Positions 14,396-21,925 of a stretch of DNA of 32,022 nt are shown here, piece after piece. The notes below the pieces were generated by a model, which did not search any database, was not told the origin of the DNA, and worked only from the letters and a program-made list of their open reading frames with translations. The stretch covers positions 1 to 32,022 of the forward strand of contig JAFRSI010000099.1 of the NCBI GenBank assembly GCA_017427645.1, written 5' to 3'. The DNA comes from Oscillospiraceae bacterium. Its GTDB lineage: Bacteria; Bacillota; Clostridia; Oscillospirales; Oscillospiraceae. Positions within the stretch are counted from its first letter, which is position 1. The number at the start of each line of letters is the position of its first letter. Made by a program: the position numbers and the translations under genes.

Positions 14396-15262
14396 TTACA
14401 GAGCCCGCAGATAGGAAGGGCGGAGCCCCTGCCCCAGCATCCCCTGGTGGACCCGGGCCAGCAGGGCCGGCTTGTCGGCGTTCAAGGTGCCCTTGAGGGT
14501 CAGATAGTTGCTGGCGTGGTTCATGCGGAACACGCTGCCCTCGCTGTCCACGTAGTGGAGGAAGATCTCCGTCTCCCGCAGGATGTCCCGGGGACCGGGC
14601 ACCACGAAGCTGCCCTCCCGGACCCACTGCTCCAGCGGCGTACCGGGCTCCACCATCAGCGTCAGCAGGCCGATGTACTCAGGATTCATGGCGGAGAGGG
14701 CCTGGGCCGTGCCCATGGCGTGGTCCTCCAGCAGCTCCAGGCTGCCCAGACCGGAGATGGCGGTGACGCTGAGCGCCAGACCGCAGCGCCGGGCCTTCTG
14801 CCCCGCGTCGATGATGGCGGCGGCGGAGTGGCCCTTGTTCATGCGCTCCAGCACGGCGTCGCAGCCGGATTCCAGCCCCATGTAGACCATGAGCAGACCG
14901 GCCTCCCGCAGCGCCCGCAGCTCCTCCTCGGTCTTCACCTGGAGGCTGGCCGGGGAGGCGTAGCAGGTGACCCGCTGACACTCCGGAAACAGCTCGTACA
15001 CCCAGCCCAGGATCTCCAGCAGCTGGGGAGCGGGACGCATCAGCGCGTCGCCGTCGGCCAGAAAGACCCGCTCTACGGAGCGGTAGAGCTGCCGGGCCGT
15101 GAGGAAATCCTCCCGGATCTCCTCCATGGGGCGCAAGGAGAAATGCTTGTCATCGTACATGTCACAAAAGGCGCAGCGGTTATGACTGCAGCCGTAGGTC
15201 ACCTGTACGATCAGACTGTACGCCTCGCTGGGCGGACGGTATACTTTTCCCTTGTATCTCAT
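14396..15262 (-). CDS. Radical SAM protein with CX4CX2C cluster motif
   Basis: A 288-residue radical SAM enzyme. The cluster motif is CSHNRCAFC (Cys25, Cys30, Cys33), spaced CX4CX2C, one residue longer than the classical form but seen in a known Elp3-like subset. Later landmarks are FLADGDALMRP (about 67-77), YASPASLQ, YMGLESGCDAVLERMNKGH (about 132-150) and LTLMVEPGTPL, all typical of this subset, for which no reaction is established. The start codon is preceded by GGGAGCG. It lies just upstream of mtnN-luxS and may be cotranscribed with them. If so, it would be a SAM consumer linked to SAH recycling, but no direct evidence shows this. Confidence 0.88.
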   Translation of the reverse strand: MRYKGKVYRPPSEAYSLIVQVTYGCSHNRCAFCDMYDDKHFSLRPMEEIREDFLTARQLYRSVERVFLADGDALMRPAPQLLEILGWVYELFPECQRVTCYASPASLQVKTEEELRALREAGLLMVYMGLESGCDAVLERMNKGHSAAAIIDAGQKARRCGLALSVTAISGLGSLELLEDHAMGTAQALSAMNPEYIGLLTLMVEPGTPLEQWVREGSFVVPGPRDILRETEIFLHYVDSEGSVFRMNHASNYLTLKGTLNADKPALLARVHQGMLGQGLRPSYLRAL

Positions 15263-15390
15263 GCCAGACGCTCCCGTCTCTGTATGCAGAATAGTATTTA
15301 CATTATGACACAGACCGCGCCATTTGAAAAGAGTATATTTTGCGATGCCGGGGCATAGGGTATTCCATCCTAAACCAACGAGGTGAAAGA

Positions 15391-16014
15391 ATGGAACAGA
15401 ACGTCAATCGGGTGATCCTGTGCGGCAGCGCGGCGGGGGAGCCCTACTTATCCCATATCAACCACGGGGAGCGATTCTACAAGTTTCCCCTGACGGTGCC
15501 GCGGCTCAGCGGCCAGAGCGACCGGCTGATGGTGGTGGCGCCCTGGCCCCTGTTGGAGCGCCAACCCGTCGCCGCGGGGGACACGGTGCGCATCACGGGG
15601 CAGCTCCGCTCCTTCAACAACAAGAGCGGACAGGGGAGGCGGCTGGTGATCTCCGTTTTTGCCCGCCGGCTGGAGGTGGGCCAGGCACCGCCGGAGAACT
15701 GCATCCAGCTCTCCGGCATCATCTGCAAGCCGCCCATCCTGCGCCGCACGCCCCTGGGCCGGGACATCTGCGACGTGATCCTGGCGGTAAACCGCCGCTA
15801 CGGGCGGGCGGACTATCTGCCCTGCATCGCCTGGGGCGCCGTGGCCCAGCAGACGGCGGATATGGCAGTGGGGGAGCGGCTGACGGCGGAGGGCCGGGTA
15901 CAGAGCCGCACCTATACGAAGCTGCTCCCCGGCGGGGCGGAGGAGCGGGTGGCCTACGAGGTCAGCATCATGCGCCCGGCGGAGATCGGGGAATTCGAGG
16001 AGATCGTGGAATAA
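15391..16014 (+). CDS. Single-stranded DNA-binding protein with two OB folds
   Basis: A 207-residue protein with two consecutive SSB-like OB domains. The first covers about residues 4-92 (RVILCGSAAGEP, then GDTVRITGQLRS and VISVFARRLE). The second covers about 100-200 (IQLSGIICKPPILRRTPLGRDICDVILAVNRR, YLPCIAWG, GERLTAEGRVQSR). The second half is closer to classical SSB, where RxTPxGxxxxxFxLAVNR is diagnostic. The acidic C-terminal tip of replicative SSB is not present in canonical form, although the end EFEEIVE is acidic. It may act in a special DNA process rather than general replication. ATG 15391 follows GAGGTG; the reading from 15340 is rejected. Confidence 0.85.
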   Translation: MEQNVNRVILCGSAAGEPYLSHINHGERFYKFPLTVPRLSGQSDRLMVVAPWPLLERQPVAAGDTVRITGQLRSFNNKSGQGRRLVISVFARRLEVGQAPPENCIQLSGIICKPPILRRTPLGRDICDVILAVNRRYGRADYLPCIAWGAVAQQTADMAVGERLTAEGRVQSRTYTKLLPGGAEERVAYEVSIMRPAEIGEFEEIVE

Positions 16015-16017
16015 ACA

Positions 16018-16042
16018 GGCGCGGGAGTGCTCCTCCCGCGCC
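16018..16042 (+). repeat. Hairpin, left copy of a duplicated GC hairpin
   Basis: A 10-bp perfect stem (GGCGCGGGAG, 16018-16027, with CTCCCGCGCC, 16033-16042). The same stem with a different loop recurs at 16250-16274. It lies 3 nt after the SSB stop and could act as its terminator, although no T run follows. Confidence 0.7.
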
Positions 16043-16048
16043 ACAGCC

Positions 16049-16243
16049 TGTCAAAAAAGCCTCGCAGAGTTCGCGCCGCGCACGGCGCGAAGACATGCGA
16101 TCGTCATTTCTGACGACATGCGCGTCAGAAATGACACCGCTCAGACTGCGAAGTGTGCGAATGGTCCGCCAACAGCGGACAATGAGTGCGCGCAGCAGGC
16201 TGCAAGCCCCTTTGTCAAAAAACGGCTTTGCCGTTTTTTGACA
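16049..16243. mobile_element. Putative MITE-like non-coding element with terminal inverted repeats
   Basis: The segment begins with TGTCAAAAAA (16049-16058) and ends with TTTTTTGACA (16234-16243), a 10-bp terminal inverted repeat. Inside are four perfect hairpins: 16071-16090 (8-bp stem), 16103-16135 (13-bp stem), 16164-16180 (6-bp stem) and 16213-16243 (14-bp stem, 3-nt loop). There is no convincing ORF or transposase. No target-site duplication is obvious, so a mobile origin is inference. Other copies in the genome would decide. Confidence 0.5.
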
Positions 16244-16249
16244 GTGTTA

Positions 16250-16274
16250 GGCGCGGGAGTACTTCTCCCGCGCC
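16250..16274. repeat. Hairpin, right copy of the duplicated GC hairpin
   Basis: GGCGCGGGAG (16250-16259) pairs with CTCCCGCGCC (16265-16274), the same stem as at 16018-16042. It lies 25 bp beyond the stop of the minus-strand GNAT gene. Without a T run its terminator role is uncertain. Confidence 0.7.
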
Positions 16275-16299
16275 ATACGTATTTACGTATTATGGAGGA

Positions 16300-16764
16300 T
16301 CAGAGGATCTGCTCCATGGTGGTCCGCTGGACGGACATGCCGCAGCGCTGATAAAAGCTCAGGGCATCGTTTCCGGCCCAGACGTTCAGCGTCACGTTAT
16401 AGCAATCCGCTGAACGGGCGTAGGACAGGGCGTGCTCGTAGAGGGAGCGGCCCACGCCGCGGCCCCGGGCCGCCTCGTCTACGCAGATGTCGTCGATATA
16501 GAGCGTTTTTATCGGGGTGAAAAGGGGATCGCTGCGCTGCTGCAGCTGGCAGAAGCAGTGTCCCAGCACGGCGCCGTCCTCCTCCGCCACGAAGACGGGG
16601 GCCGAGGCGTCCAGGAACAGAGCGCGCAGATCCCCCTCGTGGTATTTGACGGTGGGGCCGTTGAACAGGTCCGGCCGGAGCCGGTGATGGACCATGTTCA
16701 CCTGGAGCAGGAGCTTCAGAATGGCGGGAATATCGCCCTCCCGCGCGGGCCGCACCGTGATCAT
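16300..16764 (-). CDS. GNAT family N-acetyltransferase
   Basis: A 154-residue acetyl-CoA-dependent acetyltransferase of the GNAT fold. The N-terminus MITVRPAREGDIPAILKLL is typical. The acetyl-CoA loop is DICVDEAARGRGVGRSLYEHAL (about 92-113), with the Q/R-x-x-G-x-G/A pattern as RGRGVG, and the late NVWAGNDALSFYQRCGM is the usual motif B ending. The substrate is unknown. Its start overlaps the stop of the PI-PLC-like gene as ATGA, so they are translated together in one operon with the MATE transporter. Confidence 0.93.
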   Translation of the reverse strand: MITVRPAREGDIPAILKLLLQVNMVHHRLRPDLFNGPTVKYHEGDLRALFLDASAPVFVAEEDGAVLGHCFCQLQQRSDPLFTPIKTLYIDDICVDEAARGRGVGRSLYEHALSYARSADCYNVTLNVWAGNDALSFYQRCGMSVQRTTMEQIL

Positions 16765-17765
16765 GGCAGCAGATTCGTGTCGACGACCGCCCTGGCCAGG
16801 GCTGCGTCGGCAAAGTCGAACAGGATCACGCCGTAGCGGCTGCCGGCTGTGAGGGGCTCCGAGAGGAACAGCCCGTTGAGCTCGGCGGCGAATTTCCGGG
16901 GGTGGGGCAGCTTGCCCTGGGCCGTGCTGAGGAAGTTGAGGCAGAAGGTGTTTTCCGTGGCGGTGGTGTTGCGCAGGGTGTACTGCACGGCGTTCCACTT
17001 GTCGGCCGCGCCGTAGTGGTAACGGTCCTGTACCGCCAGAGTGAAGGAGTCCATTCCCTCAACGGCGATGGGATCCTCCAGCACCGTCGGATCGCCCTGA
17101 TCGGCCCAGTTGAAGTTGAGCCCCAGGCCGTCGGCGTACCGGCGGCACAGCACGATGCGGCCCCGTACCTCGCCCAGGGTGGGGATCCGGTTCTCCGTGA
17201 ACCACCGCTCCGGCGCCTGGGCGACCTTCTGCTCCAGCAGCGCGGCCACGGCGGCAGTGTCGTCCCCGGAGCGCTCCGGCTTGACACAGAAGATCACCGT
17301 CTCCCGGGGATGGGCGTCCAGAAAGGCCAGGGCGTCGTCCGCCACGTCGTCATAGGTCAGGGCGGCGGACCAGAGTGCCGCGCCGGTGCGGCAGGCGCCG
17401 AAGGCGTGGATGATCTCCAGCGCGTCGCCGGCCTTGTTCAGCGCCACCCGCACGTCCAGGTAGCGGTATCCGTTTTCCAGCTGCCGGGAAACGGAGGTGT
17501 CCTGGTCCTGCAGGAAGTAATCGGGGAAGATGAACCGGGTGCCGCTGTCGTGGGTGCCGGGGATATTGATGAGGCTCAGGGGCCGCTCATCGCCCAGGGG
17601 AGACATCCAGTCGGACAGAGCGGACGCCCCGTCGGACAGGAGCGGATCGGCAGCGGTATCCTTTCCGCCGGGATAGAGCAGTCCGGCGGCGTACAGCGCG
17701 GCGGCCAGCACCAGCACGGCGGGGATCAGCCAGAGAAACCGGAGCTTTTTCTTTTTGCGCGTCAT
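16761..17765 (-). CDS. Membrane-anchored phosphatidylinositol-specific phospholipase C-like protein
   Basis: A 334-residue protein with a basic N-terminus and one hydrophobic segment (about 10-30), so it is probably exported or anchored with the catalytic domain outside. The rest matches bacterial PI-PLC X domains: NIPGTHDSGT with catalytic His72, GYRYLDVRVA (99-108) with the Arg/Asp pair, and a second His at 120 (IIHAFGACRTG). ETVIFCVKPE continues the barrel. It cleaves phosphoinositides, or possibly GPI-like or other phosphodiester head groups. AAGGAGG lies 8 nt before the ATG. It follows the MATE gene at 46 bp. Confidence 0.9.
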   Translation of the reverse strand: MTRKKKKLRFLWLIPAVLVLAAALYAAGLLYPGGKDTAADPLLSDGASALSDWMSPLGDERPLSLINIPGTHDSGTRFIFPDYFLQDQDTSVSRQLENGYRYLDVRVALNKAGDALEIIHAFGACRTGAALWSAALTYDDVADDALAFLDAHPRETVIFCVKPERSGDDTAAVAALLEQKVAQAPERWFTENRIPTLGEVRGRIVLCRRYADGLGLNFNWADQGDPTVLEDPIAVEGMDSFTLAVQDRYHYGAADKWNAVQYTLRNTTATENTFCLNFLSTAQGKLPHPRKFAAELNGLFLSEPLTAGSRYGVILFDFADAALARAVVDTNLLP

Positions 17766-17811
17766 AGGGGGTCCTCCTTCTGTTTTTTGGAGAGAGTATC
17801 CAGCGGGGCCG

Positions 17812-19188
17812 TCAGAGCTTCAAGCTCTGCCGCTTGGAGGCCACGTGGCGATAGTACAGCAGCGTCATGGCGGAGCACAGCAGCCAGCCGGCGGGATAGC
17901 TCATGATGATGGGCAGGACGGTGTTGGAGATGTAGTGGGACATGACGAACAGATAGATCTGCCGGAACACCACGAAGGAGCTGAGCATGAACACCATGGG
18001 GGCGCGGCTGTCACCGGCGCCCCGGAGCGCGCCGGAATAGACCTGGTTGATGCAGCACAGCAGGTACAGCGGGGAGATCCAGCGCAGCATCAGCGTACCG
18101 TAGCTCACCACCTCGGCCTTGGCGTTGAAGAAGGCGGTGAGCTGGGGGGCGAAGACCATGACCGGCACCATCAGCACGGCGGTCATGGCCAGGGACAGCA
18201 GCAGGGCCCGGCGGGTGCCGCTGTGGGCCCGGGGACCGTTGCCGGCGCCCAGGTTCTGCCCCACGAAGGTGGTGGCGGACAGGGCCAGGGACTGCATGGG
18301 CAGGAACATGATCTGGTCGATCTTGGTGTAGGCGGTCCAGCCGGACATGCAGTCGGCGCCGAAGTGGTAGATATAGCCGGTGACGAAGATGTTGGAAAAG
18401 GCGGTGACGGCCATCTGCAGGGCGGCGGGCAGCCCCACCTTCAGGATCCGCTGCAGCAGATCCACGTGGATGGCCAGCTTCCGGGGCTTCAGCCGGATGC
18501 AGGAGTCATACCGCAGCAGGACGAAGAGCACCAGCAGGGCGGACACGCCCTGGGCGATGATGGTGGCCAGGGCCACGCCCCGCACGCCCATGTGGAGCCG
18601 CAGGACGAAGAAGAGGTCCAGCACGGTATTCAGCCCGGCGGAGACAATGAGAAAGTGGAAGGGGCGGCGGCTGTCTCCCACGGCCCGGAGGATGGCGGCG
18701 CCCATATTGTAAATGAGCAGGCCCATGATGCCGGAGAAGTAGATGGAGAGATAGGCGGTGGACTCCGGCATGACCTCCGGCGGCGTATTCATGAAGCGCA
18801 GCAGAATGGGGGCCAGGGCCAGACCGATGCCGGTGAAGGCCACGCCCACGATCAGCGTGACGAGGACGGCGGTGTGGACGGCCTGGGAGACCTTGTCGTA
18901 CCGCTGGGCGCCGTAATACTGGCTGATGACCACGCCGGCGCCGCTGCTCAGCCCCATGAAAAAGCCGATGAGCATGTTGACGATGGGCGCCACGCTGCCC
19001 ACGGCGGAAAAGGCCTCGTTGGACACGTAGTTGCCCACCACCCAGGTGTCCACCATATTGTAGAGCTGCTGAAACACGTTGCCCGCCAGCAGAGGCAGGG
19101 CAAAGAGGATCAGGTGCCGCGTGATGCTGCCCGTGGTCATATCCACGTCGTAGCGGCGGGAGGAGGTCCGGTTCAAGGCGATCGCCAA
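17812..19188 (-). CDS. MATE family efflux transporter
   Basis: An integral membrane antiporter of about 458 residues with 12 predicted helices in two homologous halves (LFALPLLAGNVFQQLYNMVDTWVVGNYV, about 28-55, and VGLPAALQMAVTAFSNIFVTGYI, about 253-275), as in NorM/DinF-type drug and metabolite exporters. The start is uncertain: no ATG with a good ribosome site exists. Candidates are TTG at 19188, TTG at 19176 and ATG at 19140, of which the last would drop the MNRTSSRRYDVD-like leader common in this family. The promoter at 19223-19251 places the start close to 19188. Confidence 0.93.
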   Translation of the reverse strand: MAIALNRTSSRRYDVDMTTGSITRHLILFALPLLAGNVFQQLYNMVDTWVVGNYVSNEAFSAVGSVAPIVNMLIGFFMGLSSGAGVVISQYYGAQRYDKVSQAVHTAVLVTLIVGVAFTGIGLALAPILLRFMNTPPEVMPESTAYLSIYFSGIMGLLIYNMGAAILRAVGDSRRPFHFLIVSAGLNTVLDLFFVLRLHMGVRGVALATIIAQGVSALLVLFVLLRYDSCIRLKPRKLAIHVDLLQRILKVGLPAALQMAVTAFSNIFVTGYIYHFGADCMSGWTAYTKIDQIMFLPMQSLALSATTFVGQNLGAGNGPRAHSGTRRALLLSLAMTAVLMVPVMVFAPQLTAFFNAKAEVVSYGTLMLRWISPLYLLCCINQVYSGALRGAGDSRAPMVFMLSSFVVFRQIYLFVMSHYISNTVLPIIMSYPAGWLLCSAMTLLYYRHVASKRQSLKL

Positions 19189-19222
19189 CTTTCTGTCGGA
19201 TCAGAGTGCATACTTGTCTACT

Positions 19223-19251
19223 TATATATCACAAGCGGGGGAGAGTTTCAA
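19223..19251 (-). promoter_or_regulatory. Sigma-A promoter of the MATE operon
   Basis: On the minus strand, TTGAAA (19251-19246), 17 bp, TATATA (19228-19223) with TGA just upstream. Confidence 0.6.
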
Positions 19252-19312
19252 CCGTTTCGGGGGAAGAAGGGGATAAAAGCAAAAAAAGTGCGGCGGAAGC
19301 CGGAATTTCCTG

Positions 19313-19341
19313 TTGACAAACTTGACGGCGACTGATAAACT
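19313..19341 (+). promoter_or_regulatory. Sigma-A promoter of rplU-prp-rpmA
   Basis: TTGACA (19313-19318), 17 bp, TAAACT (19336-19341), with an extended -10 TGA at 19333-19335. This is a strong housekeeping promoter. Confidence 0.75.
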
Positions 19342-19348
19342 ATCCTAG

Positions 19349-19437
19349 CCGCTTTGAATGGGCACAAAGGGCCGGCCGCAGGCCGGACGCCCCCGACAGC
19401 GAGTCCGTTATAAAGGAAAGGCAGGTGCAACAAAGGT
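19349..19437 (+). promoter_or_regulatory. 5' leader of rplU, candidate ribosomal protein L21 leader
   Basis: The transcript leader of about 90 nt holds a GC hairpin (CCGGCC 19372-19377 with GGCCGG 19381-19386) and possible outer pairings. An L21 leader RNA upstream of rplU is known in Bacillota and position and size agree, but I cannot verify the consensus by eye. Confidence 0.4.
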
Positions 19438-19749
19438 ATGCAGGCAATCATCGTGACCGGCGGCAAGCAGTACAACGTCTCTGAGGGCGATACGCTGTTC
19501 ATCGAGAAGCTGAACGCGGAGGCCGGTGAGGACGTGGTGTTCGACCAGGTCCTGGCCATCGTGGACGGCGAGAACACCAAGTTCGGCACTCCCGTGGTGG
19601 AGGGCGCGAAGGTGGACGCCAAGGTCGTCAAGAACGGCAAGGGCAAGAAGATCCGCGTGTTCAAGTACAGCCCCAAGAAGGGCTACCGCAAGCGTCAGGG
19701 CCATCGTCAGCCCTATACCAAGGTTGAGATCGGTAAGATCTCCTTCTAA
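19438..19749 (+). CDS. rplU: 50S ribosomal protein L21
   Basis: Ribosomal protein bL21, 103 residues, the standard length, in the large subunit. It opens with [18 protein letters not shown] and ends with the RNA-binding signature [31 protein letters not shown]. It heads the conserved cluster rplU-prp-rpmA, 9 bp from prp. Confidence 0.98.
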   Translation: MQAIIVTGGKQYNVSEGDTLFIEKLNAEAGEDVVFDQVLAIVDGENTKFGTPVVEGAKVDAKVVKNGKGKKIRVFKYSPKKGYRKRQGHRQPYTKVEIGKISF

Positions 19750-19758
19750 GGGACAAGC

Positions 19759-20088
19759 ATGACGACCGTAACGTTCCTCACAGAGGAAGCGCGCATCATC
19801 GGATTTGATGCGACCGGCCACAGCGGCTATGCCGAAGCGGGCGAGGACATCGTCTGCGCGGCCATCACCAGCGCGGTGCGTCTTGTGGACGCCACCGTCA
19901 ACGAGGTGATGGGGCTGTGCGCCTCGGTGAAAGTCGACGACAGAAGCGGCTCCATCGCGTTCCGCCTGCCGGGAGGACTCTCCCAGACGGCGGAGGCCAC
20001 CTGTCAGTCACTGCTGACAGGGCTGATGGTCTATCTGGCCGAGCTGCACGACGAGTATCCGGAAAACGTCGAAGTGATGGAGGCTTGA
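19759..20088 (+). CDS. prp: Ribosomal-processing cysteine protease Prp
   Basis: A 109-residue cysteine protease of the YsxB/Prp family that removes the N-terminal extension of L27. The catalytic pair is His21 in [20 protein letters not shown] and Cys33 in the same stretch. It lies between rplU and rpmA, as in other Bacillota, and its substrate motif is visible in the next gene. The ribosome site is AAGGGA. Confidence 0.96.
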   Translation: MTTVTFLTEEARIIGFDATGHSGYAEAGEDIVCAAITSAVRLVDATVNEVMGLCASVKVDDRSGSIAFRLPGGLSQTAEATCQSLLTGLMVYLAELHDEYPENVEVMEA

Positions 20089-20134
20089 GCCTCCTGTTCC
20101 TCTCGATCATCTTACAGAAAGGATGGTACTGACA

Positions 20135-20416
20135 ATGCTGCATATTGGTCTGCAATTCTTCGCCCATAAAAAAGGTATGGGCTCCACCAAGAACGGCCGT
20201 GATTCCGAGTCCAAGCGCCTTGGCCCCAAGCGCGCCGACGGACAGCACGTCCTGGCCGGCAATATCCTGGTGCGTCAGCGCGGCACCCACATCCACCCCG
20301 GCAAGAACGTGGGCATCGGCACCGACGATACCCTGTTCGCCAAGGCGGACGGCGTGGTGCGCTTCGAGCGTCTGGGTAAGGACCGCAAGCAGGTCTCCGT
20401 TTACCCCGCCGAGTAA
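20135..20416 (+). CDS. rpmA: 50S ribosomal protein L27, with Prp-cleaved N-terminal extension
   Basis: Ribosomal protein bL27, 93 residues, located at the peptidyl transferase centre. The precursor starts [21 protein letters not shown]. The LQFF segment is the Prp recognition site, so the first nine residues should be removed to expose AHKKG. ATG 20135 is used because AAAGGA lies 11 nt upstream; an in-frame ATG at 20123 overlaps that site. Confidence 0.97.
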   Translation: MLHIGLQFFAHKKGMGSTKNGRDSESKRLGPKRADGQHVLAGNILVRQRGTHIHPGKNVGIGTDDTLFAKADGVVRFERLGKDRKQVSVYPAE

Positions 20417-20422
20417 AAGAAG

Positions 20423-20465
20423 AAAAAAACGAACGGGAGAGCGTGGCTCTCCCGTTCGTTTTTTT
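20423..20465. terminator. Bidirectional terminator of the rplU operon
   Basis: A perfect 20-bp stem (20423-20442 with 20446-20465) and 3-nt loop, with A and T runs at its outer ends, so it works on either strand. Confidence 0.92.
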
Positions 20466-20650
20466 ATGGGGCGCAAAACGGAATGCCGCCGCAGCTTTCA
20501 GCCTGCGGCGCAGCCGCGCTGATACGACAAGGATGGACAGGACGGCCTTCCGATGCGTCTCATATATCTCCGCAGGGGCGGGCCTCTGTGCCCGCCCCTG
20601 CCGCTCCCGGGGCAGCGCCGTCTCCGTGGAAGGATTCTCCCGCTTTCCTC
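20466..20650. other. Non-coding spacer with two GC hairpins
   Basis: No credible gene. An 8-bp inverted repeat lies at 20487-20510 and a 12-bp perfect one at 20572-20601 (GCAGGGGCGGGC and its complement, 6-nt loop). Neither has a T run. Short open frames here lack ribosome sites. Confidence 0.5.
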
Positions 20651-20678
20651 TTGACAAACTGTAATAACTGTATATAAT
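20651..20678 (+). promoter_or_regulatory. Sigma-A promoter of the YtrA-type regulator/ABC operon
   Basis: TTGACA (20651-20656) and TATAAT (20673-20678), both perfect hexamers, 16 bp apart. Confidence 0.8.
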
Positions 20679-20693
20679 ACGATATATACAGTT
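20666..20693. promoter_or_regulatory. Palindromic operator overlapping the -10, probably for the GntR regulator
   Basis: AACTGTATATA (20666-20676) and TATATACAGTT (20683-20693) form a perfect 11-bp inverted repeat with a 6-bp centre. It covers the -10 and transcription start, an arrangement expected for autorepression by the YtrA-type regulator encoded 15 bp downstream. Confidence 0.7.
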
Positions 20694-20707
20694 GAGGAGG
20701 CGGCGGC

Positions 20708-21085
20708 ATGACCATCTGGATCGACAACCGAAGCGGCACACCCATCTACGACCAGATCTACACGCAGATCAGGCGGCAGATCGTCGGCGGGGAGCTGAAG
20801 GAGAATGAGCTGCTGCCCTCCATCCGCGGACTGGCCAAGGACCTGCGGATCAGCTTCATCACCACCAAGCGGGCCTACGAGGAGCTGGAGAAGGAGGGCT
20901 TCCTCTACACCGTCCCCGGCAAGGGATGCTTCGTGGCGCCCCGGAACGCGGAGCTGATCCGGGAGGAGAATTTGAAGAAGATCGAGGCCCATATCGAGGA
21001 GATCGCCCGGCTGGGAGCCGCCTGCGGCCTGAGCCGGGAGGAGCTTCTGGACGTGGTGCGTTTCGGATTGGAGGATGAGCGATGA
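20708..21085 (+). CDS. GntR-family transcriptional regulator, YtrA subfamily
   Basis: A 125-residue repressor with an N-terminal winged helix (PIYDQIYTQIRRQIVGGEL, LPSIRGLAKDLRISFITTKRAYEELEKEGFLYTVPGKGCFVA) and a short helical tail of about 45 residues, the YtrA arrangement. YtrA-type regulators normally sit at the head of ABC transporter operons and repress them. The gene overlaps the ABC ATPase start as ATGA. A perfect palindrome over its own promoter is the likely binding site. GAGGAGG precedes the ATG. Confidence 0.95.
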   Translation: MTIWIDNRSGTPIYDQIYTQIRRQIVGGELKENELLPSIRGLAKDLRISFITTKRAYEELEKEGFLYTVPGKGCFVAPRNAELIREENLKKIEAHIEEIARLGAACGLSREELLDVVRFGLEDER

Positions 21086-21924
21086 ACGCATTGGAGATCA
21101 GGGGACTGAAAAAGACCTTTTCCGGCTTCCAGCTGGGGCCGCTGGACCTGACGCTGCCCGGCGGCTGCATCCTGGGTCTGATCGGGGAGAACGGCGCCGG
21201 CAAGAGCACCACCATCAAGCTGATCCTGAACATGCTGCGCCGGGAGAGCGGCACGGTCACCATCCTGGGCCGGGACAACGGGCAGGACCTCCGCTCCATC
21301 AAGGAGGAGGTAGGCGTGGTGCTGGACGAGGTGGGTCTGCCGGACTGCCTGACGTCGGCCCAGACGGGCCGGGTCATGGAGGGGATCTTCCGCCAATGGG
21401 ACGCCGCCGCCTACGCGTCGTACCTGCGGGAGCTGGGCGTTCCGGAGGGCAAGGCCTTCAAGGAGATGTCCCGGGGCAACCGCATGAAGCTGGGCATCGC
21501 CGTGGCCCTGTCCCACCACCCCCGTCTGCTGCTGCTGGACGAGGCCACCAGCGGGCTGGATCCGGTGGTGCGGGACCGGGTGGTGGAGATGCTGGCGGAC
21601 TTCACCCGGGACGAGGACCACGCGGTGCTGCTGTCCTCCCACATCGTCAGCGATCTGGAGCGGATCTGCGACTATATCGCCTTCCTCCACAAGGGGAAGC
21701 TGCTGCTGTGCCAGGAGAAGGACCGGCTGCTGGAGGAGTACGGCTTCGTCCACGGCGCCGCCGGGGAGCTGGCGGCCATCGACAGCGCCGCCGTGCTGCA
21801 CCGGAGCGAGGGCCGCTACGGAGCGGAGGCCATCGTGCTGCGCCGCGCCGTGCCGGCGGGAATGGCAATCAGCCCCGTGACCGTGGAGGAGCTGTTCGTG
21901 CACATGGTAAAGGGGGAGAGATGA
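21082..21924 (+). CDS. ABC transporter ATP-binding protein
   Basis: A 280-residue ATPase subunit. Walker A is GENGAGKST (35-43), Walker B LLLLDEA (149-155), and the switch His is at 187 (SSHIVSD). The signature is MSRGNRMK (129-136), a departure from LSGGQ that occurs in YtrB/EcsA-like exporters. A C-terminal extension of about 70 residues follows. It pairs with the single permease downstream and with the YtrA-type repressor upstream. The substrate is unknown; related operons respond to cell-envelope antibiotics. Confidence 0.95.
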   Translation: MNALEIRGLKKTFSGFQLGPLDLTLPGGCILGLIGENGAGKSTTIKLILNMLRRESGTVTILGRDNGQDLRSIKEEVGVVLDEVGLPDCLTSAQTGRVMEGIFRQWDAAAYASYLRELGVPEGKAFKEMSRGNRMKLGIAVALSHHPRLLLLDEATSGLDPVVRDRVVEMLADFTRDEDHAVLLSSHIVSDLERICDYIAFLHKGKLLLCQEKDRLLEEYGFVHGAAGELAAIDSAAVLHRSEGRYGAEAIVLRRAVPAGMAISPVTVEELFVHMVKGER

Positions 21925-21925
21925 G

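Noticed and set aside
16049..16243. CRISPR array in the repeat-rich block
   Set aside because: The repeats are inverted hairpins of different sequence, not regularly spaced direct repeats.
17755..19335. Plus-strand open frame of 526 codons
   Set aside because: Antisense to the MATE gene; only His/Gln/Gly-rich low-complexity residues.
20443..20664. Small ORFs between rpmA and the YtrA-type gene
   Set aside because: They start inside the terminator stem and have no ribosome site.
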